Below, piece after piece: positions 8,790 through 18,569 of a stretch of DNA of 64,000 nt. Under the pieces are notes generated by a model. The model searched no databases, was not told the origin of the DNA, and saw only the letters and a program-made list of their open reading frames with translations. The stretch spans positions 375,158 to 439,157 of the forward strand of contig NZ_CADFGE010000002.1 of NCBI RefSeq assembly GCF_902833645.1, in the 5' to 3' direction. Position 1 is the first letter of the stretch; each line of letters starts with the position of its first letter. The position numbers were made by a program, and so were the translations under genes. This DNA is from Paraburkholderia fungorum. Its GTDB lineage: Bacteria; Pseudomonadota; Gammaproteobacteria; Burkholderiales; Burkholderiaceae.

Positions 8790-9700
8790 GACGCGTCCCT
8801 GCCCTTGCCGTCTTTGCTGTCGTCGCGGTAGAGCTTGATCACCGCGGAAAAGTCCAGCCGTCCCGCGCCCTTCGTGCTCATCGTCTGATAAAGCTGTTGC
8901 GCCAACGCGCCGAGATAGACCGGTTGACGCGCGAATTTCGCGGCGTCGGTGGCAAGCCCCAGGTCCTTGAGCATCAGATCGGTGCCGAAGCCGCCGGTAT
9001 AACCGCGCGTGGACGGCGCGGTTTCGATCACGCCGGGCATCGGGTTATACGTGTCCGAACTCCAGCAGCGGCCCGTCGAGGTATTGATGATGCCGCCCAG
9101 CACTTTCGTGTCGATGCCGAGCGCCTCGCCCAGCGCCATCGCCTCGGCCACGCCGGCCATGGTGATGCCGAGCACGAGGTTGTTGCAGATCTTCGCGACC
9201 TGGCCGGTACCGGTGTCGCCGCAATGCACGATGTTCTTGCCCATCGCCGACAACACCGGCTTGACCTGCTCATACGCGCTCGCGCTGCCGCCCACCATGA
9301 AGGTCAGCGTGCCGGCCGCCGCGCCGCCGGTGCCGCCCGAAACGGGCGCATCGACGAAGGTGTTGCCGTGTTGCGCGGCCAGTTCGGCAAACGCCTTCAC
9401 GCTGGCCGGGTCGATGGTGCTCGAATCGATGATCGGTACGCCTTTCGCGATTCCCGCGAGCACGCCGTCGTCCGCGGTCAGTACGCTGCGCACGTGCGCG
9501 GCCGCGGGCAGCATCGTGATCACGGATTCGACGTCGGTCACCGCCGCTTTCGGCGAAGCGGCCGCATTGGCGCCCGCCTCGACGAGCGCCTGCACCGCTT
9601 GCGCATTGAGGTCGAATACCTTGACCGTGTGGCCCGCCTTGAGCAGGTTGAGCGCCATCGGCGCGCCCATGTTGCCGAGCCCGATAAAGCCTATTTTCAT
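8786..9700 (-). CDS. mmsB: 3-hydroxyisobutyrate dehydrogenase
   Basis: A 304-residue NAD-dependent beta-hydroxyacid dehydrogenase that oxidises 3-hydroxyisobutyrate to methylmalonate semialdehyde. The Rossmann motif GFIGLGNMGAPM lies at residues 4-15, the substrate motif DAPVSGGTGGA at 117-127, and the catalytic Lys170 in GQVAKICNN. GGAGAC precedes the ATG. It sits directly after mmsA, as in Pseudomonas mmsAB, with a 27-base gap. Confidence 0.93.
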   Translation of the reverse strand: MKIGFIGLGNMGAPMALNLLKAGHTVKVFDLNAQAVQALVEAGANAAASPKAAVTDVESVITMLPAAAHVRSVLTADDGVLAGIAKGVPIIDSSTIDPASVKAFAELAAQHGNTFVDAPVSGGTGGAAAGTLTFMVGGSASAYEQVKPVLSAMGKNIVHCGDTGTGQVAKICNNLVLGITMAGVAEAMALGEALGIDTKVLGGIINTSTGRCWSSDTYNPMPGVIETAPSTRGYTGGFGTDLMLKDLGLATDAAKFARQPVYLGALAQQLYQTMSTKGAGRLDFSAVIKLYRDDSKDGKGRDAS

Positions 9701-9727
9701 GGTGTTGTCTCCACTGGACTGAATGGC

Positions 9728-11245
9728 TCAGCGCAAACTGATGGTCGTGTTGACGCCGTCGTTGACGGTGTCGTCGTCGAACCAGCGCGCGGTGACGGTT
9801 TTGGTCTGCGTGTAGAACTGCACGACCTGTTTGCCGTACGGCCCGAGGTCGCCGAGTTTCGAGCCGCGCGAGCCGGTAAAGCTGAAGAACGGCACCGGCA
9901 CCGGAATCGGAATGTTGATACCGACCTGGCCGATATCGATCTCGCTCTGGAATTTGCGCGCCGCCGCGCCGCTTTGCGTGAAGAGACCCACGCCGTTGCC
10001 GAACGGATTGCGGTTGACGAGCGCGATCGCGTCGTCGAGCGTCGCGGCATTCAGCACCACCAGCACCGGGCCGAAAATTTCCTGGCGGTAGATCTCCATG
10101 TCGGTGGTGACGTCGGTGAAGACGGTCGGGCCGATAAAGTTGCCTTGCTCATAGCCGGGCACCTTCACGTCGCGGCCGTCGAGCGCGAGCGTCGCGCCCT
10201 CTTTCACGCCCTGTTCGATCAAGCCGAGAATGCGCTGCTTCGCGGTGCGCGAAACCACCGGGCCGATGTCGGTATTCGGCTCGCTACCCGCGTTGACCTT
10301 CAGCGTCTTCGCCTTGGCGACGAGATCGGGCAGCCATTGCTGCGCCGCGCCGACCAGCACGACCACCGAGGTCGCCATGCAGCGCTGCCCCGCCGCGCCA
10401 AACCCGGCGCCCGCCAGCGCGTTCAAGGTCTGCTCGCGATTTGCATCGGGCAGCACCACCGCGTGGTTCTTCGCGCCCATCATCGATTGCACGCGCTTGC
10501 CGTGTTCGCTGCCAAGGCGATAAACATGCGTGCCCACCGCCGTCGAACCGACGAAGGAAATCGCTTTCACCAGATCGTGCGTGCAGAGCGCGTCGACGAC
10601 GTCCTTGCCGCCGTGCACCACATTCAGCACGCCCTTCGGCACGCCGGCTTCAAGCGCCAGTTCGACCAGTTGCATCGTCGACAACGGATCCTGCTCGGAA
10701 GGCTTCAGCACGAATGTATTGCCGCAGACGATCGCCATTGGGAACATCCACAACGGGATCATCGCGGGGAAATTGAACGGCGTGATGCCGGCGCATACAC
10801 CGATCGGCTGGCGCAACGTGTAGGTGTCCACGCCGCCTGCGACGTTCTCGGCGAATTCGCCCTGCTGCAAGGTGCCGATCGAGCAGGCGTGCTCGACCAC
10901 TTCAAGCCCGCGGAAAATATCGCCTTCCGCGTCGGGAATCGTCTTGCCCTGCTCGGCGCTCAAGGTCTTCGCGATACGCGGCGAATGCTCGCGAATCAGC
11001 GCCTGGAACTTCAGCATGATGCGCATGCGCGCGCCGACCGGCGTGTCCTTCCACGTCTTGAACGCAGTGTGCGCCGACTGGATCGCCTCGTTCACTTCAT
11101 TCGCGGTAGCGAACGGCACGCGTGCGAGGACCTCCTGGGTGGCCGGATTGACGATGTCACGCCACTCGGTGGTTTTGGATTCGACGAACTCGCCGTTGAT
11201 CAGCAGCTTGACGGTGGGGACCTGGTTCGAAGCAATTGTGTTCAT
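9728..11245 (-). CDS. mmsA: Methylmalonate-semialdehyde dehydrogenase (CoA-acylating)
   Basis: A 505-residue aldehyde dehydrogenase that converts methylmalonate semialdehyde to propionyl-CoA, CO2 and NADH. It carries the catalytic Cys289 in FGAAGQRCMAT, the NAD-binding FVGSTAVG, and the MmsA-type ITPFNFPAMIPLWMFP segment at residues 154-170. AGGAG lies before the ATG. It is third in the operon and links valine, and possibly thymine or inositol, breakdown to propionate metabolism. Confidence 0.94.
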   Translation of the reverse strand: MNTIASNQVPTVKLLINGEFVESKTTEWRDIVNPATQEVLARVPFATANEVNEAIQSAHTAFKTWKDTPVGARMRIMLKFQALIREHSPRIAKTLSAEQGKTIPDAEGDIFRGLEVVEHACSIGTLQQGEFAENVAGGVDTYTLRQPIGVCAGITPFNFPAMIPLWMFPMAIVCGNTFVLKPSEQDPLSTMQLVELALEAGVPKGVLNVVHGGKDVVDALCTHDLVKAISFVGSTAVGTHVYRLGSEHGKRVQSMMGAKNHAVVLPDANREQTLNALAGAGFGAAGQRCMATSVVVLVGAAQQWLPDLVAKAKTLKVNAGSEPNTDIGPVVSRTAKQRILGLIEQGVKEGATLALDGRDVKVPGYEQGNFIGPTVFTDVTTDMEIYRQEIFGPVLVVLNAATLDDAIALVNRNPFGNGVGLFTQSGAAARKFQSEIDIGQVGINIPIPVPVPFFSFTGSRGSKLGDLGPYGKQVVQFYTQTKTVTARWFDDDTVNDGVNTTISLR

Positions 11246-11336
11246 GCTGGAACTCCTGTGCAGTGGCCATATCGGTGGCCGTATCGGTGACCATGGACGG
11301 CCCTATGAGGGCCAACCGGTGACTGGAAACAACGAA

Positions 11337-13028
11337 TCAACGCAGATCCGGGAAGTCCTCTTCCCAGTACTCGCCGGGCAGGCGCGCGGGCTCGGTTTCG
11401 CGCTCCATTTCGCGGCGCCGCAATTCGACGCGGCGGATCTTGCCGGAGATGGTTTTCGGTAGCTCGCTGAATTGCAAACGGCGAATCCGCTTGTACGGCG
11501 CAAGCTTTTCGCGTGAGAACGCGAACACCGCGCGCGCGAGTTCGGGGCCGGCTTCATAGCCCTGCCGCACGGTGACGAACGCTTTAGGCACAGACAGGCG
11601 CAGCGCGTCGGCACTCGGCACCACGGCGGCTTCGCCGATCGCCTCGTGTTCGATCAGCACGCTTTCGAGTTCGAACGGGCTGAGCCGGTAGTCGGACGAT
11701 TTGAAGACGTCATCGGCGCGGCCGACGTACACGTAGTAACCGTCATCGCGGCGCAGCGCGACGTCGGACGTATGGTAGAAACCGTTGCGCATGGCTTGCG
11801 CGGTGGCGTTGGCGTTGTTCGCATAACCGGTCATCAAACCGAGCGGACGTTCGGCCAGCGGCAACGAGATTTCGCCTTCGGTGACGGGCTGATCGTCGGC
11901 ATCGAGGAGCTCGATCCGGTAGCCCGGGAGCGGTCGGCCCATCGATCCCGCCACCACCGGTTGGCCGGGCGGGTTGCCGATCTGGCAGGTGGTTTCGGTC
12001 TGGCCGAAACCGTCGCGAATCGTGATTCCCCACGCATGCCTGACGCGCTCGATGATCTCCGGATTCAGCGGCTCGCCCGCGCCGACGATCTCGCGCAGCT
12101 TCACCGGATAGTCGGTGAGATGTTCCTGCACCAGCATGCGCCAGACCGTGGGCGGCGCGCACAGCGTGGTGACGTTGAAACGCACCAGTACGTCGAGCGT
12201 ATCTTTCGGCACGAAGCGCGGAAAGTTGTAGACGAACACGCAGGCCTGCGCATTCCACGGCGCGTAGAAGCAACTCCACGCGTGCTTGGCCCAGCCCGGC
12301 GAGCTGATGTTCCAGTGGATATCGTTCGGCTGCAGACCGATCCAGTACATCGTCGACAGATGGCCGATCGGGTAACTCTGGTGGGTGTGCTCGACGAGCT
12401 TCGGTTTGGAGGTGGTGCCCGACGTGAAGTACAGCAGCAATGGATCGGTGGAGCGCGTGACGCCCTCCGGCGTGAATTGCGGCGATGCATCATAAGCGGC
12501 GGCGATGTCGATCCAGCCGTCGCGCGGCGTGCCGACCGAGATGCGGGTCAGCGGCACGTCGAGCGCATCGAACTTGGCGAGCTCCGCGCTATCGACCACC
12601 ACGAACTGCGCGCCGCCGATCTGCACGCGGTCGCGCACGTCGTCGGCGGAAAGCTGGGTCGTGGCGGGCAATACGATCGCGCCGAGCTTCATGGCCGCAA
12701 GCATCACATCCCACAGTTCGACGCGGTTCGGCAGCATCAGCAACAGGCGGTCGCCGCGCCCCACGCCGAGACCGCGCAGGAAGTTCGCCATGCGCGACGA
12801 GCGTTCCGACATCTGCGCGAAGGAGAGCCGCAAGCCGTCACTGGCCAGATCGTCGACGATCCATAGCGCCGGGTTGTCGTTGTCTCGCGCGATCACGTCG
12901 AAGTAGTCGAGCGCCCAGTTGAACTCGCCTGGCGCCGGCCACGCGAATTCGCGGTAGGCGCGCTCGTAGTCGGTGCGATGGCGCAATAACAGGTCACGCG
13001 CTTCGAGAAAACCCTTCGCTACAGTCAT
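11337..13028 (-). CDS. AMP-binding acyl-CoA synthetase
   Basis: A 563-residue ANL-superfamily ligase that activates a carboxylate to its CoA thioester through an acyl-adenylate. The phosphate-binding loop is LLYFTSGTTSKPK, the adenylate motif DGFGQTETT, and the C-terminal hinge and lysine region GRADDVFKSSDYR to TISGKIRR. The internal ATG at 13028 is chosen because GGAG precedes it by six bases; an ATG at 13040 with a longer N-terminus is possible. In a valine operon the substrate could be isobutyrate, methacrylate or propionate, but this cannot be read from sequence. Confidence 0.88.
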   Translation of the reverse strand: MTVAKGFLEARDLLLRHRTDYERAYREFAWPAPGEFNWALDYFDVIARDNDNPALWIVDDLASDGLRLSFAQMSERSSRMANFLRGLGVGRGDRLLLMLPNRVELWDVMLAAMKLGAIVLPATTQLSADDVRDRVQIGGAQFVVVDSAELAKFDALDVPLTRISVGTPRDGWIDIAAAYDASPQFTPEGVTRSTDPLLLYFTSGTTSKPKLVEHTHQSYPIGHLSTMYWIGLQPNDIHWNISSPGWAKHAWSCFYAPWNAQACVFVYNFPRFVPKDTLDVLVRFNVTTLCAPPTVWRMLVQEHLTDYPVKLREIVGAGEPLNPEIIERVRHAWGITIRDGFGQTETTCQIGNPPGQPVVAGSMGRPLPGYRIELLDADDQPVTEGEISLPLAERPLGLMTGYANNANATAQAMRNGFYHTSDVALRRDDGYYVYVGRADDVFKSSDYRLSPFELESVLIEHEAIGEAAVVPSADALRLSVPKAFVTVRQGYEAGPELARAVFAFSREKLAPYKRIRRLQFSELPKTISGKIRRVELRRREMERETEPARLPGEYWEEDFPDLR

Positions 13029-13128
13029 CGTCGTCTCCATTGTCGGCCGGCGTGAGCGCTTTGGCGCCTCGTCCGATCCCATGCTGATGGCGCGCTATGC
13101 GCTCTGCTTTTAGCTTCTGCTTTTTTTG

Positions 13129-13176
13129 TCCTGCTTTTTGCCCTGCTTTTTGCCCTGCTTTTTGCCCTGCTTCCAG
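13129..13176. repeat. 12-bp tandem repeat, four copies
   Basis: Four head-to-tail units of CCCTGCTTTTTG, the first starting with T and the last ending in CCAG, lie in the short gap between the acyl-CoA dehydrogenase and the synthetase. On the transcribed minus strand this is a run of CAAAAAGCAGGG units within the operon mRNA. It could reach an open frame with a four-residue repeat on the plus strand, but nothing supports that frame as a gene. Confidence 0.88.
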
Positions 13177-13210
13177 ACTATTTTGCGCTCAAACGCCGTT
13201 CGCTTCGCGT

Positions 13211-14344
13211 TTAAACCTGGCGCGCAATGACCATCCGCTGCACTTCACTGGTTCCTTCGTAAATCTGCGTGATGCGGGCGTCGCGATAGTGGCGTTCCAC
13301 GGCGTAGTCCTCGAGATAGCCATAGCCGCCATGAATCTGGATCGCCTTCGAGCACACATCCTCGGCGATTTCCGACGCGAACAGCTTGGCCTGCGAGGCC
13401 TCCGACAAACACGGCAAACCTTCCGTGCGCAGCCGCGCCGCATGGTGCACGAGCAGACGCGCGGCGTTCAGGCGCGTGGTCATGTCGGCGAGCATGCTGG
13501 CGATAGTCTGGTGGTCCTTTAGCGCCTTGCCGAACTGGACACGTTCGCTCGCATAGCGGCGCGCGGCATCGAACGCGGCACGCGCGATGCCGACCGCCTG
13601 CGCCGCGATACCGATACGGCCGCCCTCGAGATTCGACAACGCGATGCGCAAACCTTCGCCCGGTTCGCCGAGCAGATTGGCCTCGGGAACCGCGCAATCC
13701 TCAAGCGAGATGGGACAGGTGTCCGAGGCGCGAATCCCTAGCTTGTGTTCGGGTTTGCCGACGTTGAAGCCCGGCGTATCGGTCGGCACGATGAAGGCCG
13801 ACAGGCCGCGCTTGCCGCGCTCAGGATCGGTGACGGCAAACACGATCGCCACATTGGCGCGCGAGCCGTTGGTCACGAACTGCTTGTTGCCATTGAGCAC
13901 CCATTTGCCGTCGCTGAGCACGGCACGGGTGCGCAGATTGTTCGCCTCGGAGCCGGCTTGCGGCTCGGTCAGGCAGAACGCGCCGATGGTGCGCCCGGTG
14001 GCCAGGTCCTTCAGATAGCGGTTCTTTTGCGCGTCGGTGCCGAAGTTCAGGATCGGCCCGCAGCCGACCGAGTTGTGCACGCTCATCAGCGTGGCGCAGG
14101 AGGCGCAGCCCGCGGCGATCTCTTCGATCGCGAGCGCGTAAGCCACGTAGTCGGTATAGGAGCCGCCCCACTCGGACGGCACGATCATGCCGAGGAAACC
14201 CAGCTCGCCCATTTGTGCGACCACGTCTGCCGGCAGCAACGCATCCCGATCCCATTGGGCGGCGTGCGGCGCGAGGCGCTCAGTGGCGAAGTCGCGCGCG
14301 GCGTCGCGGATCATCCGCTGCTCTTCGGTATAGAAGCTATCCAT
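13211..14344 (-). CDS. Acyl-CoA dehydrogenase, probably isobutyryl-CoA dehydrogenase
   Basis: A 377-residue FAD enzyme of the acyl-CoA dehydrogenase family. Motifs are [11 protein letters not shown] (FAD/substrate), the [10 protein letters not shown] strand and the C-terminal catalytic Glu363 in [10 protein letters not shown], the position used by short-chain and branched short-chain enzymes. It is first in the operon, ahead of the methacrylyl-CoA hydratase and MmsAB, which makes isobutyryl-CoA to methacrylyl-CoA the likely step. Electrons would pass to ETF, which is not encoded here. The AraC gene is divergent. Confidence 0.9.
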   Translation of the reverse strand: MDSFYTEEQRMIRDAARDFATERLAPHAAQWDRDALLPADVVAQMGELGFLGMIVPSEWGGSYTDYVAYALAIEEIAAGCASCATLMSVHNSVGCGPILNFGTDAQKNRYLKDLATGRTIGAFCLTEPQAGSEANNLRTRAVLSDGKWVLNGNKQFVTNGSRANVAIVFAVTDPERGKRGLSAFIVPTDTPGFNVGKPEHKLGIRASDTCPISLEDCAVPEANLLGEPGEGLRIALSNLEGGRIGIAAQAVGIARAAFDAARRYASERVQFGKALKDHQTIASMLADMTTRLNAARLLVHHAARLRTEGLPCLSEASQAKLFASEIAEDVCSKAIQIHGGYGYLEDYAVERHYRDARITQIYEGTSEVQRMVIARQV

Positions 14345-14602
14345 GGCTCAATCCTGTTATATGCATCGAGTCGCGGCGGCGAGGCTGGCTCGCCGGGTGT
14401 CTCCGGGCAATGCGTCCCGCGGTCGATTCAGTTCAAGTGTAGGCAAGCCGCTGGACAGGTTCGATGCTCAGCCCGATCATTCTGTTTGAGCGCATTTGCC
14501 ATGCCTGTATCATGAAAGGCCGGAGCAGGCCGACTTTTCGGGGGATCGGCGCTTCGTTCCAAGGAAAATGTTGAGCGCGTTTGCCAGACAGCCACGAGAA
14601 AC

Positions 14603-15649
14603 ATGAAGAACTTCAAGAATGACAGAGGCACGATTTCCGTCAGCCTGGTCGAAGAGGCTCTGGCGTTGGCACGGGCGCGCGGTTTCGATGCGCTGCCGCT
14701 CGCCGAAGCGGCCGGCATTGCGGCCACCATGCTGGCGTCGCCGAAAAGCCGGGTTTCGGCGGCGCAGTACGGCGCGTTATGGGCCGGCATCGCCCGCGCG
14801 CTGGACGACGAATTCTTCGGTCAGGATTCGCACCGCATGAAGAGCGGCAGTTTCATCGCGATGACGCAGATGGCGTTGAGCGCACGTAACGGCGCGCAGG
14901 CGCTCAAGCGGGCGGTCGGCTTCATGCAGCTCGTGCTGGACGACCTTGGCGCACGGATCGAGACGGACGCGCAGCGCGTGCGGCTGCGCTATGTCGAACG
15001 CGAAGGCGCGAAGCCGCCCGCCATGTTCGCTTACGCGACCTACTTCATCCTCGTCTACGGCCTGTTGTGCTGGCTGGTCGGACGCCGCATTCCGCTGATC
15101 GAGGCGCGTTTTCGCTGCGCCGAGCCGCCTGCCGCGCACGAGTACCGTCTGATGTTCTGCGACGACATGGCGTTCGATCAGGCCGAGTCGTACGTCGACC
15201 TCTCGACGGCGTTTCTCGACCTCCCGGTGATCCAGACCAGCAAATCGGCGAAGCCCTTTCTGCGCGATGCGCCCGGCAGCTTCATCGTCAAATACCGAAA
15301 TCCCGGCTCGCTTACCGCGCGGGTGCGCAAAATGCTGCGCGCACTGCCGATGGCCAGCTGGCCCGCCGCCGACCAGATGGCGCTGCGCCTGAATGTCGCC
15401 GAAGCGACGATGCGGCGACATCTGAAGCAGGAAGGCTATACGTATCAGTCGATCAAGGACGACTTGCGGCGCGACATCGCAATCGGCGAGTTGCAGGACA
15501 GCGGACGCACGATTGCCGACATCGCGACCGCCGTGGGTTTTGCCGAACCGAGCGCGTTTCATCGCGCGTTTCGCAAGTGGACCGGCATGCGGCCAGGCGA
15601 CTACCGGCCGGCGCATGCGGATTTCACGCGCCGCACGGAATCGGACTAA
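14603..15649 (+). CDS. AraC-family transcriptional regulator (candidate valine-operon activator)
   Basis: A 348-residue regulator with an N-terminal arabinose-binding-like domain of the OruR/ArgR type (about residues 15-210). The C-terminal double helix-turn-helix runs from LRLNVAEATMRRHLKQEGYT to FAEPSAFHRAFRKWTGMRPG. It is divergent from the acyl-CoA dehydrogenase gene, with 258 bases between the starts. In Pseudomonas an AraC protein, MmsR, activates mmsAB from a similar position, so the same role is inferred here. No strong ribosome binding site precedes the ATG. Confidence 0.85.
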   Translation: MKNFKNDRGTISVSLVEEALALARARGFDALPLAEAAGIAATMLASPKSRVSAAQYGALWAGIARALDDEFFGQDSHRMKSGSFIAMTQMALSARNGAQALKRAVGFMQLVLDDLGARIETDAQRVRLRYVEREGAKPPAMFAYATYFILVYGLLCWLVGRRIPLIEARFRCAEPPAAHEYRLMFCDDMAFDQAESYVDLSTAFLDLPVIQTSKSAKPFLRDAPGSFIVKYRNPGSLTARVRKMLRALPMASWPAADQMALRLNVAEATMRRHLKQEGYTYQSIKDDLRRDIAIGELQDSGRTIADIATAVGFAEPSAFHRAFRKWTGMRPGDYRPAHADFTRRTESD

Positions 15650-15709
15650 GCTGTAAGGAGCAGGCCAGCCTTCCTGAGGTAGCGGCCCGCGCCGTCGATA
15701 CCCGTCGGC

Positions 15710-17401
15710 ATGGCGCGGCAGCCGTCAGCGATGAGCACGTATCCACGTCTCCCGTTCCGGCAGTCTGGTCCGCGCGCCGCGCTTATCCGTGGCGGCGTCG
15801 CGGGCCGGTTGATGCGCGGCATGACCGCGTTCGGCGTCCTGTTGGCGCTCGGCTTCGCGTTGTGCGAAAACGCACCGCCGGCCTCGGCTGCCCAGGCCAG
15901 CATCGCGCCTGATAGCGTGGTCGTGATTCCAGTGAATGGCGCAATCAGTCCGGCCAGTGCCGACTTCATTGTGCGCAGCCTGCAGCGCGCCGCCGACCAG
16001 CGCGCGCAACTCGCCGTACTGCAACTGGATACCCCCGGCGGGCTGGATACGTCGATGCGGCAGATCATCAAGGCGATTCTCGCTTCGCCAGTGCCTGTCG
16101 CCACCTTCATCGCCCCGAGTGGCGCGCGCGCCGCGAGCGCGGGCACCTATATCGTCTACGCCAGCCATATTGCCGCGATGGCGCCGGGCACCAACCTCGG
16201 CGCGGCGACGCCGATCCAGATGGGCATCGGCGGGGCAGAACCGCCGGCGGGCGGCGGTATGCCTGGTCTGCCCGGCGGCGGCGCACCCAAAAGCGAACCC
16301 GGCGCCGCTGCGTCAGCCGGCCCGGCGAACGCCGCCAGCGCAGCCACGCCGGCCAGTGCCGCCCTGCCCCTCGACACGCCATCCACCGAGTTGCGCAAAC
16401 AGGTCCACGACGCGGCCGCCTATATCCGCGGCCTCGCCCAGTTGCGCGGCCGCAACGCCGTCTGGGCCGAACGCGCCGTGCGCGAGGCCGTCAGCCTGTC
16501 GGCCGGCGAGGCGCTCGCGCAGCACGTGGTCGATCTGAATGCGCGCGACATTGCGGACCTGCTACGCCAGGTGAACGGCCGCACGATCAGCACGAGCCGC
16601 GGCGACGTCAGGCTGAACACTGCCAACGCGCCGGTCGTCACGCTCGAAGCCGACTGGCGCAGCCAGTTCCTTGCGGTCATCACCGATCCGAATGTCGCGC
16701 TGATGCTGCTGATGATCGGCATGTACGGCCTGTTCTTCGAGTTCGCCAATCCGGGCTTTTTGCTGCCGGGCGTGGTCGGCGCCATCAGTCTGCTGATGGG
16801 GCTGTTCGCGATGCAGATGCTGCCGATCAACTACGTCGGGCTCGGCCTGATCTTTCTCGGCATTGCCTTCCTGATCGGCGAGGCGTTTCTGCCGACCTTC
16901 GGCTCGCTCGGCTTCGGCGGGGTGATCGCGTTCGTGATCGGTGCGCTGATGCTGATCGATACCGACGTGCCCGGCTACGGCATTCCGCTGCCGCTGATCG
17001 CGGCGGTGCTCGTGTTCAGCGTCGCGTTTGTGTTCGGTGTGTCGAGGCTCGCGTTGCGGGCACGACGCCGGCCCGTGGTGACCGGCTCCGAAGGGCTGAT
17101 CGGCAGCCTCGGCGTCATGCTCGACGCGGGTCCGCTGCCTGGGGGCGTAACTGAAGACGTAACCGCAAACGCAGACGCAAGCGCAGTCGCAAGCGCAAGC
17201 GCGAATGCAGCGGGAATCGCCACGACCAACGCCACCGCGGGCGGCACGCTGGCCGGCTGGGCGCAGGTGCAAGGTGAGCGCTGGCGGGTGTCCAGCACGG
17301 CCCCGGTCGCAGTCGGTCAAGCGGTGCGCGTCACGGCACGGCGCGGACTGACGCTGACCGTGGTGCCCGCGGAAGTACAACAACAAGGAGAACACACATG
17401 A
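15710..17401 (+). CDS. NfeD-family membrane serine protease (ClpP-like, long form)
   Basis: A 563-residue membrane protease. After a signal or TM segment (about residues 35-62) comes a ClpP/crotonase-like domain ([14 protein letters not shown] and [16 protein letters not shown], with the nucleophile Ser in the latter). Four to five TM helices and a C-terminal OB-type NfeD domain follow. Two low-complexity Ala/Gly/Pro insertions are present, around residues 175-225 and 485-510. The stop overlaps the SPFH start by ATGA. In archaea such proteases cleave the C-terminus of stomatins, so the pair is functionally coherent. The start is uncertain; the ATG at 15731 is an alternative. Confidence 0.85.
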   Translation: MARQPSAMSTYPRLPFRQSGPRAALIRGGVAGRLMRGMTAFGVLLALGFALCENAPPASAAQASIAPDSVVVIPVNGAISPASADFIVRSLQRAADQRAQLAVLQLDTPGGLDTSMRQIIKAILASPVPVATFIAPSGARAASAGTYIVYASHIAAMAPGTNLGAATPIQMGIGGAEPPAGGGMPGLPGGGAPKSEPGAAASAGPANAASAATPASAALPLDTPSTELRKQVHDAAAYIRGLAQLRGRNAVWAERAVREAVSLSAGEALAQHVVDLNARDIADLLRQVNGRTISTSRGDVRLNTANAPVVTLEADWRSQFLAVITDPNVALMLLMIGMYGLFFEFANPGFLLPGVVGAISLLMGLFAMQMLPINYVGLGLIFLGIAFLIGEAFLPTFGSLGFGGVIAFVIGALMLIDTDVPGYGIPLPLIAAVLVFSVAFVFGVSRLALRARRRPVVTGSEGLIGSLGVMLDAGPLPGGVTEDVTANADASAVASASANAAGIATTNATAGGTLAGWAQVQGERWRVSSTAPVAVGQAVRVTARRGLTLTVVPAEVQQQGEHT

Positions 17402-18171
17402 TCGGTTTCACATTTGGCTTCAGCAGCATTCTGATTCTGCTGGTGGCGGTACTGATTGCATCGTCGATACGGATTTTTCGCGAGTACGAACGCGGCGTGG
17501 TGTTCATGCTCGGACGCTTCTGGAAGGTCAAAGGGCCGGGGCTCGTGCTGATCGTCCCGATCGTGCAGCAGGCGGTGCGGATGGATTTGCGTACCGTCGT
17601 GTTCGACGTGCCGCCGCAAGACGTCATCACGCGTGACAACGTGTCGGTGAAGGTCAATGCGGTGGTGTATTTCCGCGTCGTCGATCCGGAGAAGGCGGTG
17701 ATTCAGGTCGCGCGCTATTTCGAGGCGACCAGCCAGTTATCGCAGACTACGCTGCGCGCGGTGCTCGGCAAGCACGAACTCGACGATTTGCTGGCGGCGC
17801 GCGAGCAATTGAACGCCGACATCCAGAAGGTACTCGATGCCCAGACCGATGCGTGGGGTATCAAGGTATCGATCGTCGAGATCAAACATGTGGACATCAA
17901 CGAAACGATGATCCGCGCGATTGCGCGTCAGGCCGAAGCGGAACGCGAACGCCGCGCCAAGGTGATTCATGCGGAAGGCGAACTGCAGGCCTCGCAGCAT
18001 CTGCTGGAGGCGGCGCAGACGCTTTCGCGGCAACCGCAGGCCATGCAGTTGCGTTATCTGCAAACCCTTACGACGATTGCCGCCGACAAGAATTCGACGA
18101 TCGTCTTTCCACTGCCGATCGATCTGCTGAGCGCGGTGCTGGACCGCTTCAGCAAGCCTTCGCCTCCCTGA
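17398..18171 (+). CDS. SPFH/stomatin-like membrane protein
   Basis: A 257-residue protein with one N-terminal TM helix ([17 protein letters not shown]) followed by the SPFH/band-7 domain ([20 protein letters not shown]) and an alanine/glutamate-rich coiled coil ([19 protein letters not shown]). It should form a membrane-bound cage or ring and organise membrane microdomains. AAGGAG precedes the ATG inside the 3' end of the nfeD gene, and the four-base overlap means coupled translation with the partner protease. Confidence 0.92.
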   Translation: MIGFTFGFSSILILLVAVLIASSIRIFREYERGVVFMLGRFWKVKGPGLVLIVPIVQQAVRMDLRTVVFDVPPQDVITRDNVSVKVNAVVYFRVVDPEKAVIQVARYFEATSQLSQTTLRAVLGKHELDDLLAAREQLNADIQKVLDAQTDAWGIKVSIVEIKHVDINETMIRAIARQAEAERERRAKVIHAEGELQASQHLLEAAQTLSRQPQAMQLRYLQTLTTIAADKNSTIVFPLPIDLLSAVLDRFSKPSPP

Positions 18172-18311
18172 GACGAGCGGCACGCGGCCTCAATCGGGGC
18201 CGCTTTGGAGCGCCGGATGAAACGGTGCATTACGTTCAACCGGCTTAATCGAAATGCTTACGAAAAATTAAAATACGGGAGTCGTTTTTAACCGCTCCAT
18301 AGGAGCCAATC

Positions 18312-18569
18312 ATGAAAATCGTTTCTTTAGTTGGACTCGGCGCGCTGTTGGCCGCCGTTGGCATGAGCACCGCGTTTGCGCAAACTTCACGGCCTTACGA
18401 CCCGGCGGCGCCGCTCACGCGTGCCCAGGTGAAAGCCGATCTGGCCGACTGGCGCGCCGCCGGTTACGATCCGCTCGACTGGATCGACTATCCGGACAAC
18501 GCGCAGCGCGCCGGCCGCATTGTCGCCGCGCGTCGCGCGCAGCGGCAAGGCGCAAGCATGACCCAGTAA
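18312..18569 (+). CDS. DUF4148 secreted small protein
   Basis: An 85-residue precursor. The signal peptide is residues 1-23 (cleavage after STAFA). The mature part contains the DUF4148 pattern LTRAQVKADLADWRAAGYDP, common in many paralogues in Burkholderiaceae. AGGAG lies nine bases before the ATG. The function of the family is unknown; a periplasmic location is expected. It is probably a single-gene unit with its own AT-rich promoter region just upstream (18250-18300). Confidence 0.9.
   Translation: MKIVSLVGLGALLAAVGMSTAFAQTSRPYDPAAPLTRAQVKADLADWRAAGYDPLDWIDYPDNAQRAGRIVAARRAQRQGASMTQ

Noticed and set aside
8897..11290. A 797-codon open frame opposite mmsB and mmsA
   Set aside because: Shadow frame of two enzymes with intact catalytic motifs; composition is His/Arg/Ala-rich with no motif or ribosome binding site.
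13097..13522. Protein with four-residue Cys-Pro-Ala-Phe repeats
   Set aside because: The repeat comes from the 12-bp DNA minisatellite; most of the frame is antisense to the acyl-CoA dehydrogenase gene.
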